Source: Candidula unifasciata (taxonomy: Eukaryota > Mollusca > Gastropoda > Stylommatophora > Geomitridae). Taken from it: a DNA stretch of 64,000 nucleotides. This document shows positions 45,156-57,100 of this stretch, in pieces. The stretch spans positions 515,001-579,000 of the forward strand of contig CAJHNH020004879.1 of the NCBI GenBank assembly GCA_905116865.2, written 5' to 3'. The translations under genes were made by a program, and so were the position numbers. The stretch's first letter is position 1; every line of letters starts with the position of its first letter. The notes below the pieces were generated by a model, which worked only from the letters and a program-made list of their open reading frames with translations, was not told the DNA's origin and searched no databases.

Positions 45156-48100
45156 CTGAAACAACAAGCGGTATATGTCAATTGCTGACAATTTAAAACT
45201 AACAATCAATATTTGTTAATCACTGGAGTTCTGACACTAGCAAATATTATTTTCTAAAAATCAAAAACCAACTATCAACAACTATTAACCTCTAAACATC
45301 TGAAACCAACAAACAACAAATATTAACCTCTGAACATCTGAAACCAAAAAATAACAAATATTAACCCCTGAACATTTAACAGAAACATTAAATTAAATTT
45401 CAGGATCTTAACATGTCAATGTAGCAAGGTTGGACTTCTAGTCTGGTCACTAGTCTATTCTATTAAGGCAGACATTAGTCTATGGGACATCCTGGGCAGA
45501 CACCGGTCTGTGGTATATCCTGGGCAAATACCAGTTTGTGTGATACCCTTGGCAGACACTAGTCTGTAGTTACTGGGCAGACTCTAGCCTGTAATTACTG
45601 GGCAGACTCTAGCCTGTAATTACTGGGCAGACTCTAGTCTATGGAACATGATGGGCAAACAGTAGTCTTTGGACACGCTTAGCAGACAGTCTGTGGTATC
45701 TGGGCAAACAGCCCGTGGTACATCCTGGGCAGACACTAGCCTGTGGTACATCCAGGGCAGACACTAGCCTGTGGTACATCCAGGGCAGACACTAGCCAAT
45801 GGTACATCCAGGGCAGACACTAGCCTGTGGTACATCCAGGGCAGACACTAGCCCATGGTACATCCTGGGCAGACAATAGCCCATGGTACATCCAGGGCAG
45901 ACACTAGCCTGTGGTACATCCAGGGCAGACACTAGCCCATGGTACAGCCTGGGCAGACACTAGCCCATGGTACATACTGGGCAGACACTAGCCTTTGGTA
46001 CATCCTAGGCAGACACTAGCCTGTGGTACATCCTGGGCAGACATTAGCCCGTGGTACATCCCAGACAGACACTAGCCCGTGGTACATCCCAGGCAGACAC
46101 TAGCTCATGGTACATCCCAGGCAGACACTAGCCCGTGGTACATCCTGGGCAGACTCTAGCCTGTGGTACATTCTGAGCAGACACTAGCCCGTGGTACATC
46201 CTGGGCAGACACTAGCCCGTGGTACATCCTGGGCAGACACTAGCCCGTGGTACATCCTGGGCAGACACAACTTTAACAAATTAGACAACATCAGCCTATT
46301 TTCAGATGGAGACAAAAAAGACAATTATAACTGTAATGAGGAGAGAAACCAAACAACATCAAAATGTCAGGTCTAGCAAAGATGTCTGGCCTCACCTCTA
46401 TCAAGTTATCCATTCCCAACAGATAACCATCCTCATGGTTGCCTGGTTTCCATGGTGACCTGAGGACAAGATCATAGCAATTGATTAAATACATCCTTCA
46501 CATATGTCTATATCATAACAGATGTTAAGATCATTCATATATGTCTCTATCATAGTATATGATTTATATGCGTCTCCATCACAAAATATGTCAAAATAAC
46601 TCACACGTCTCGGTCATAACAGATATTAACATCATTCACACGTCTCCATCATGATATATATCAACATCCTTCATATATGTCTCCATCAAAACAGATATTA
46701 ACATCATTCACACGTCTCCATCATGATATATATCAACATCCTTCATATATGTCTCCATCAAAACAGATATTAACATCATTCATATATGTCTCCATCCTGA
46801 TATATGTTAACATCATTCATATATGTCCCCATGATGATATATATTAACATCATTTACATATGTCCCCAACATGACATATGTTAACATCATTCAGGTATGT
46901 CTCCCTCATAACAGATGTTAACATCACTCATCTATGTATCCGTCATAATATATGTTGTTAACATTACAAATGGTTACATAATATTTGGTGTTAACATTAT
47001 TAATGTATGGCTATGTAATATGTGATGTTACTATTATTCACATATGTGTATATGATTGGCGTCCGAGGCTTAGGCGTTGCGGATCGGACTAGTATTTCTA
47101 AATTACTGTGATCAAAACCCAATGCTGGCTGCGTGGATTTGTATCACGGTATGGGGCATCCCAGGTCGACCCAGCCTAAAATGGGTACCAGGGTGTATGC
47201 CCTGGGAAAGTAAAGACGGTGGTGTAATGCTGACCACATAACCCGCCTATTGACGATTAGTCTATAAAAAATATGGGGGCTTTTCCTATATGCCCAATGC
47301 GCCTAAATACGTGAAAAGGAATCTCAACTTTTTTTTTTTAAACTTTATGTGTATATGTGATATTTTATTATTTCTATATGGTTATGCAAAAATAGGTGAT
47401 GTTAATTTATTCATGTATGGTTATATAATATGTGATGTTAATATTATTCACATATGGTCAAATGAAAGGTGATTTTAATATTACTCACGTATGGAAATAA
47501 TATGTGATGGTAATACAAATCACATATAGTTAATTAATAGGTGATGTTATTATTATTTACAAATGGTTTTATAATTTATGATGCTAATACAATCTGACCA
47601 ATAAATAATGAGACAGATTTAATTAGAGCCAAAACCAAAATGCCATCCATGAAGCCAAGCATGTTATTCAAACAGGAAAAATCTGGCAAAATTGTAATAC
47701 CATCTGGTCAACAAACTACTGGATGTAAATTTGTTCAGAAAACACACAACGGTTAGAAAAATGCTGGGGTTGGTTCTGCAATGTCATGTCAAGGATATGC
47801 AACTAACTTGATCTTGTCAGCAGATGACAAGTAATCTGTCCTTTTGTTTAGCTACCAAAAGCTGTGTCGTTAAGTATCAAGCATAGAGTTGGTCAACACT
47901 GACTGTTCTAAATTCCAAAAATATGGGTGTTTGACACTTTTTTTTTTAAGGTAACCAGGATGAAAGGGTTTTGTCAGTTTCCTCAAGCATTTGTTTTCTA
48001 ATTAGCTTTTGTTCCATCTGTTTGATGGTTTACAGAGCAACATAAAAAGATGTACAAGGTAAATTCTCTGGCAGAAATGTATGTGAATGCAGGATCATGA

Positions 48101-51100
48101 TCGTCTATGCTTGCCCCAGACGAAACATCTGAAGACGAAAATTAGTTAATCAATCAATTAATCTATCAATCAACTGACCTGTGATTGACAGTCACGCCAG
48201 AAATAGGAATGGTTTTAGCAAAGTCAATCATCCAAGCTCCCGCATGATTGCTGCTATCATACATAATCAGAAGACTACTGCCAATAATCTGTGCAAATAA
48301 ACAAACATACAAATGTGACAACACAAGTTCAACCAACTCTACACCAAGCATTAAAGCAGTTTCATCTTCATCATCAGGATTTACCACTCTGTCCAGTATC
48401 AGACCCCCAACAACATGTCAGTAGCCAGAACCTCGGCCCCTGGACAAGTCCCTAGCCTCGTGTATTTCAGTGCCCGAAGCTTCTCTAAAATCAGTAGGGC
48501 TACGTTATAATCCGCAATTTTTTTAAATACCCCTACGCTGTGGCTGTGAGAAATGTGTGCGTGTGTGGTGTATTATTTATTAGCTGCCTAGATTTCACAG
48601 CTATTCCAGAAACTAGCTATATAATAATTATTGTTTTAATTTCCTTCTCAAGTGGGAGGGGGAAACACCCCCCCCCCCCCCCCCCCAACAAGCTATCATA
48701 AAAAAAGACTAATTACAGGTGTTTCCGTCGAAGTAGGAGTGCATTCCGCTGAAAGGCAAGGTACCAGTATTCTGCATATTAAAAAGCCAGATCTGTAAAC
48801 TGGATAAGCATGCAAAATTCAAGTTCCGGAACAAGACCAAGCTCCAGAAGTGGATGAACAACCTAAATTGTCTGCCGGGGTTTACAGCCTGTGAACCCAG
48901 ACATTACAGGGACTTGTTCAATTAAGATATTACCTATTTGTCTGTGTCTGTGGCTTAGGTATTTTGTAAGGCTGGGGTGCCAGGTTCAATCCCAGCTGCA
49001 GGCGATTTGGCAGCAGACTGTTTTGCACTGGTTTTGAAAGTGGTATCAGGATCCGACAATTAAGAAAGCAATGGCAAACTACTCAATGTATAAAACCATG
49101 AGCGCCAAATTATGCTGGGGTTGGTTCTGCAACGTTCTGAAAATGATGCACAACTAACTTTAACGCATTTTTACAGATCACTGCTATTTTTTTCTTTGCT
49201 TGTTATATTTCCATCCATAATTTCTCTGATAAAAGAACACATTCTCCGACATGCTCAAAATCAAGTTGTCAACTAATCACAGGTAACAGAACAGAACCCG
49301 TTTCATGCCTTGTGGTGCTTCCCCCACCCTCCATGCTGCTATAGACCAACTGTCACTTAATATATGAAAGAATGGACACCAGTCTTTCTATGCTAACTTA
49401 CCTCATGTGTGTTAAAGAATGGAATGGATTCAAACTTCTCCCTTATATCACAGAGTCGTTCATACAAAATAGGCATCACTATCTCGTGACCACTCAAGAA
49501 ATTCTCCAAGAAATACGACACCTGAGAGGGATAAATAATCATATCTGTTAAAACAAAACATGTAAAATCTTCTTTCTTCTTTATGTTCACTGGCTGTTTA
49601 CTCAGAAATAAATTTCTGGTTGTTTGTCGTCTTCTACGACACGCTTGTTGGGGAGGCAAGTGAGTTTGTTCTTGTTTTCCAACCAATGAGCTCCAGGAAC
49701 CCACATGACCACTCAAAAATTCTCCAAGAAATATGACACCTAGGAGGGGCAAATAATCGTCATGTATGTTTAAAAATACCAAAAGAATCCATTCTTTATC
49801 ATTCTTTACATTGAGCATTTTTTTTACTACAACTGTGGTAGGATCATTTTTGTGTGTGCACTTTTTCCCAGCCCTGTGGCTGGAGGTCAGCATCTTCAGA
49901 CATTTTTCCCAGTATCAATGACTGGAGGTCACTATCTTGAGACATTTTTCCCAGTACCAATGACTGGAGGTCACTATCTTGAGACACTTTTCCCAGTACC
50001 AATGACTGGAGGTCACTATCTTGAGACACTTTTCCCAGTATCAATGACTGGAGGTCACTATCTTGAGACACTTTTCCCAGTATCAATGACTGGAGGTCAC
50101 TATCTTGAGACACTTTTCCCAGTACCAATGACTGGAGGTCACTATCTTGAGACACTTTTCCCAGTATCAATGACTGGAGGTCACTATCTTTAGACACTTT
50201 TCCCAGTATCAATGACTGGAGGTCACTATCTTTAGACACTTTTCCCAGTATCAATGACTGGAGGTCAGTATCTTGAGACACTTTTCCCAGTATCAATGAC
50301 TGGAGGTCACTATCTTTAGACACTTTTCCCAGTATCAATGACTGGAGGTCACTATCTTGAGACACTTTTCCCAGTACCAATGACTGGAGGTCAGTATCTT
50401 GAGACACAATTCTCAGCTTCCATGCTTGGAGGGCAGTATCTTGAGACACAATTCTCAGCTTCCATGCTTGGAGGGCAGTATCTTGAGACACAATTCTCAG
50501 CTTCCATGCTTGGAGGGCAGTATCTTGAGACACAATTCTCAGCTTCCATGCTTGGAGGGCAGTATCTTGAGACACAATTCTCAGCTTCCATGCTTGGAGG
50601 GCAGTATCTTGAGACACAATTCTCAGCTTCCATGCTTGGAGGGCAGTATCTTGAGACACAATTCTCAGCTTCCATGCTTGGAGGGCAGTATCTTGAGACA
50701 TTTCTTTTCATTCATGGTCAGTATCTTAAAAGGACACTTTTTAGACACTTTGTGGTGAGTACTTGCACCCTTTTAGACACTTTGTGGTGAGTACTGGCCT
50801 CTTTATAGACACTGTGGTGAGTACTAGCACCTTTATAAAAACTTTGTGGTGAGTACTAGCACCTTTATAAAAACTTTGTGGTGAGTACTGGCCTCTTTAT
50901 AGACACTGTGGTGAGTACTAGCACCTTTATAAAAACTTTGTGGTGAGTACTGGCACCTTTATAGACACTTTGTGGTGATTACTGGCACCTTAACAGACAC
51001 TTTGTGGTGAGTACTGGCATCTATTTAAACACTTTGTGGTGAGTACTGGCACCTTTATAGACACTTTGTGGTGAGTACTGGCACCTTTATAGACACTTTG

Positions 51101-54100
51101 TGGTGAGTACTGGCACCTTTATACACACTTTGTGGTGAGTACTGGCACCTTAACAGACACTTTGTGGTGAGTACTGGCATCTATTTAAACACTTTGTGGT
51201 GAGTACTGGCATCTTTTTAGAGACTTTATGGTGAGTACTGGCACCTTAATAGACACTTTGTGGTGAGTACTGGCACCTATTTAAACACTTTGTGGTGAGT
51301 ACTGGCATCTTTATAGACACTTTGTGGTGAGGACTGGCAAATTTTAAGACACTTTGTGGTGAACATCAACATTCTTTTAGACACCCTGTGATGGGTACCA
51401 GCACATTTTTTGACTGGTGAGCACTAGCACTTTTATTCTAGAAGAATAAGTCCTGCTTTAATCACACATTAACATTCTAGACAGAAACATGGCCAGACCA
51501 CTGCAGTCTTTAACTCAACAACTTGTGTGGCAGCAATCTAATAAAAGTTACATAGTAACTGTAATGTAAATAGTTAACAAATGTCAATGAGCATGCTTAA
51601 AAAGATCTAAACCTGCAAACTCTGACTAGAGTAGGCTGACAGAATACAGAAGTTCTGTTTTGAGAAACTTTCCGTGCTGTTCATACCAGGACATGCTGGT
51701 GTGAAAGAAAATGCAAGACTCAACAGACTGGCTGTGTCTGCTGGAGTTCAGTAATTAGTTGGGGGAAGAAGTATCAATAGGGGAGACATACTGAATGCAC
51801 TCCAATCCAGAGACGCTGAGACAAAGGAGTGAGAGACAATGAACCACCTACTGGAAATTGATATTTAAAAAAAAAAAGAGAGAATAAGCACGCAGAAACT
51901 GATTGCATGATAAAGAAAGAATTTATGCCAATCAACTCCTGCTTGGTAAGCATGGAGGCACCAAAATGGTTGCTGCATTGAAGAAAAGAGAAAGAAAGGG
52001 TCAGACCAATGTGCTATTGACGTCAATAAGTAAAACAAGTATGCAACAACTCAACAAGATGAACAAATGTAGCACAAGAACAAAAACAAAAAAGAAAGAA
52101 AACACAAGAAGAAAAAGAAATGTGAGGTAACAACAAGATGAATAATTGCAACACAACACCAAGATGAAGAAATGCAACACAACAAGAAGACGAAGAAATT
52201 CAACAGCAAGATTAAAAAATACAACAACATAACAAGCTAAGGAAGTGCAAAAATAAGATGCACACACACAAAATATGACACAGCAAGATGAAAAAATGCA
52301 ACACACAAACATGATGAAGACATGCAACAAGACAAAGAAAAACAAATAACAACAAGATAAAGACATGATAAAGAAATAAAATAAAACAACAATGTGAAGA
52401 AATTCTACAACATGAAGATGAAGAAAGGCAACACAACAACACAATGAATAAATGTGACAATAAGGTGAAGAAGTAAAACACAACATGAAGAAAACATAAA
52501 ACACAACAAGATGAAGCAGTATAACACAACATGAAGAAAACATAAAACACAACAAGATGAAGAAGTACAACACAACATGAAGAAAACATAAAACACAACA
52601 AGATGAATAAGTACAACACAACATAAAGAAAACAAAAAACAACAAGATGAATAAGTACAACACAACATGAAGAAAACATAAAACACAACAAGATGAATAA
52701 GTACAACACAACATAAAGAAAACAAAAAACAACAAGATGAATAAGTACAACACAACATGAAGAAAACATAAAACACAACAAGATGAATAAGTACAACACA
52801 ACATGAAGAAAACATAAAACACAACAAGATGAATAAGTACAACACAACATGAAGAAAACATAAAACACAACAAGATGAATAAGTACAATACAACATGAAG
52901 AAAACATAAAACACAACAAGATGAATAAGTACAACACAACATAACGAAGTTAAAAACACGAAAAGATGAAGAATTACACCACAAAAACAAGAGGAAGAAA
53001 TGCAACAACACAGGAAGAATATTTTTAAAAAATGGAACATAACAACAAGATCAGTGCTTGCAGAGGTCATCTCCTCATCTCTGCGCATCAGCTTCACAGT
53101 GTCAGGAAATATCAAACAACTTGCAACTAAATGTCAGGAGACGACCAGTTTTCAAACATCAGAAGACACACAATAACATTTAAATGTCAAAGCTGGCTCT
53201 CAAGAAACAATCACATTTACCATAATTTTCAAATACAAAATAGCTTTTTATCTGCGCATCACTTTTCTCTTTCCCTATGAAGGCAGACAGTAAAAGATGG
53301 ACTTTCACACTTCGTATGAGGCCTAATGAAGTAAGCTGTCTGAGAGAGAACCAGCCGCAGTATTATAACACAGCATCAATACATTTGTGTTGAATACTTG
53401 ATTTAAGTGCCCAGCTTCACCCGGGATAGTGAAAGAAAGTCTTACTCTTCTGTACTCTAACTCACCTTAGTCTCCCCCACTGCCCTATGTCTAGTGAAAA
53501 CAGAGGTCTAACTAATTTAATATTCTGTATTCTACTTCCACTTTGTCTCCACCGCTGCTGTAACTTTGGTCATTGCCCAAAAGTGCACCTGTGGCATCCC
53601 TTGCAATACTAACAGCAGTATTTAATGGGCATATAGAGAGAATGTCAGATGAGAGACAAAAGCTGTGTGCACAAATGACCACTGCCACCATGAGGGCCAA
53701 AAAACTGCAATGGCTTTGGCATACAGAGAGAATGTCAGATGAAAGACAAAAACTGTGTATACAATTGAGCTGAATGGCCGTAGAGCATAAGCCAGACAAA
53801 GAAGACCGTGGAAAGCAGACATACAAACACTTGGAGTCATCCAATCGAAAGAGAGGGCCAATCACAGGATGAATGCAGTCATCTACAGCAATGAACCTCA
53901 AGGGCTCAGAATGCTGAAGAAGATCAGTAACTCAAACAACTGAAACAAAGAAATGATACCTTTATGTGGTAAATGTCCTTCTTGGCATTAGGCCGGAGCC
54001 TGCTGACAACAAGATACCTCAGGTTCGGAGAGGGGGGGGGGGTTTGGGGGGGGGGGGTAACATCATTAGTCTAGAGCAGTGTTTCCCAAAAGTTTGTTCT

Positions 54101-57100
54101 GGGTGAAGAGTGAAATCTCAACATAAGCTTCACTTAGAGAGAGAAGGGAGGACTCTGTAACCACCATCTTGAAAACAGTGATTTCGGGCTGGGTAAGGAG
54201 TAAAATCTCAACACAAGCTTCACTCTGATACCTTTATGTGGTTAGTTGGGTTAGACATTGGTCTTTCCAATAGAGTTGGGTTTCTGTGATGTCTTGCATT
54301 TAGGTTTTCACTCCAAGAAAGATAATGCTTGTGACAGGTTGCAGCACTCTTTAGGGTGGTTGTGTTAGACCCAGTTTCTCTATGTTTTTGGAGTGTTAAA
54401 AGTGCTGGTGTGCTGAAATATACACCATGCGATATCAACGGCATTGCGGAACTATCAATCAGAAGTGAGCTAGTGTGCATATGAGCAGGGTCTGGGGAGA
54501 CTAATGTTGAAAAAATCACCAGTTGTTTTCAGGATTTTTAAATAACATGAACTTAAAATCCACAGACTTTGGGTTTAATTTTTAGTTTTCCCGGAGAGTC
54601 ACCAACCAAGCAGCCAAACCTATAAATAAACTTACCAATCAATCAGCCTATCAACACAGCAACCAAAGTATCAACCAATCAACATACTAACACAGCACCC
54701 TCTAAAGTACTAAAGAGTTTTGGAAAATGCCATTCTGGTGTCTTAACTCAGTGAAGGGAAAATTCCAAATGCAACATCCTTGTGGTAAAGGATGGGTAAC
54801 ACACCACGGTTTGGCCAAGGCAGATCTGGGGACAAGTGGACACCTCACTTGTCCTGACAGCTGAAAATTAATCAGTGACAAAGGTAGAGGTAAAAGACCC
54901 CCATGTGGATGTGGAAGGTAACGGGAAACCACCACATTATCTTCCAAAGTATTCAATCAGAGTCACAGATTTAATTCAGTGAACCACAGATGTCTTCAGA
55001 CAGCCTTGTCCCGTATGGACTGTCATAAGACACAGGTGACACCAAACCATCAGAGGGTAAATCTAACAGATTTAGAACAGGAACCTGGAATATCATCAGA
55101 GGAATTGATCCAGAACACCAAAAACTGAGATCTGTGAAAATGCATGAACACCTATGCCAGCTGGCAAGTCCCTTGACGATGATGACTAACACACCAACCA
55201 ATGTATCAATCTATCAACTACTAAAACATAACCCACTGCACCAATCGATTGAAAAAAAAAATAACCAATCCACCAACTAATCAATTAGCCAGTCAATAAA
55301 AAGAAATCAACCCACCACAGTCTCAATAAACAATTTATCAGTGGCACATGGGACATACTTACTTCTTCTTTTGTTTTCACTTTCTTCAGACTGGTGTTTG
55401 GTGGCTCCCCCGACATCTAAGGCAGCGGACAGAGATAACAGAAAATATACAATGATTCAGAGATGACACAGCAGCCAACTGCATCTAAAGAACCTAGTGT
55501 GAACAAATATTTTCCAGCTGACACATCAACATTAGGTCTGATGAGTTATGAGTTGTGCTATCTTCCTGGCACTTCAGACAAGTCTACACGAGCCCAGATT
55601 TCCCCTTTCAACAAAGACATCAACATCCTGTGGTTAACAGTGTCAGCCCTATTCTAGTCATCAAGACACAGTCTATGGCCAGCATACCTCTGATGCCTGG
55701 CTGTGCCAATCTCTAGTCCTAATCCTCACATTCTTAGCAGCAATCTGGACACACTGCTCCTGATATTTTTGGATCACCCGATCCCTCTAAAATCATTAAC
55801 AAGGTTAGCGTGATCCATAGGGCAGAGAGCTGCAACCAAGGCAACGCTGGCCAGTCTATTAGCTTTTCCACTACTAACAACACATGTATGCTTTGGGATG
55901 AAAACAAAGCTAACTCCACACATCTGGAATCTTTAATCACATGTGACAGCAGCAGTATTTGGGGCTGGTGAAAAGAAACAAAGGTCTGGGAGAAGATGAT
56001 TATGAAGGGAAGTATCTCCATGGAGGCAGAGAAGAGGAAAACCATATCATAAGTCAAATGAAGATGTAACTGATGATTGACATGCCATAGTGACAGAGAC
56101 AGGACTGGACAATGACTGACACAAACCAGCAACAGAGGAAGGACATCTTGTCGATGATAGAGAGAAGTTCAGAGACTATTATGGGAATAAAACTATGTAC
56201 AGGATAAAGTACTAAATGATGATGATGATGTCAATGCAACTTCTCAATTCAAGCAGCAGTTTTATTCTCAGCCTTTCAATTAAATCTTTTAGCCCCAAGA
56301 AATATAAACACAAAAGTAGTCACTTTTTATCAGCATAAAGATTTTTTAAAAACAAACCAATGCGATAGTGAAATGAAACATATACATTGCTACTGAGGAG
56401 GCCAGGTTTCTTTAATAAAATCATCAGCAACAACAAGAAAACTGTATAAAGTGGAATGTTACATAAATTGATGTCTCGACTTAAAAAGGCCACAGCTGAT
56501 CATATATCATGCGCTACTTGGTATTAAAAGAGTTAATTTAGGATATTCGGCAACAAAGTGCCTAGTACACATGCATGCCAGCCTGTTGGAGATACTTATA
56601 TCTGTATCCTCTTGATGTCCCTGTTGATACATCATAAGACATTCACAAGTGATCTCCACTGATGTTGGTTTGCTGCTTTTCTGCAGCACGGGTATCGCAT
56701 GTCATTCTAAGTTTCTTTGCTTTCCTTTCTACTTTCCTCTTTCAAGTTTCCTGAGATCATTCTTATCTCTGTTCTCTCATCTGTCACCAGACAGCGGTCC
56801 TCACAAAAATGTCACAAGGAATTCTGCAAACATGTCACAACCATCTTGATCTTCCTTATTTGATGACTCTTACCACTGAGGCACATGTTGTTTTCCTTCT
56901 CCGTTCTTTCTTTGTGATCTTATTTGGCCAAAATGTAGGAGATAATGCTGGAATATTGATTCGGGATAGGATGTTTTAGAAGCTGACATCGACTCCCGAG
57001 GAGACATGGCCTAAACCTAAAATGGCAAACCAGGATTTTGTGGATGCAAAGACAACTTGTATAAGATATCTCCCACTGACTGACTCACTCGGACAACTTC

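Noticed and set aside
49844..50701. 285-codon minus-strand frame of 14-residue repeats ([14 protein letters not shown] and [14 protein letters not shown])
   Set aside because: It is a 42-bp minisatellite lying inside an intron of the kinase gene, and its frame stays open only because 42 is a multiple of 3. A second minus-strand frame over the same DNA is equally open.
52001..53115. Overlapping minus-strand frames of 236-336 codons rich in Cys, Leu and Phe, resembling a membrane protein
   Set aside because: They read through a 46-bp minisatellite in three frames at once; no domain and no codon bias.
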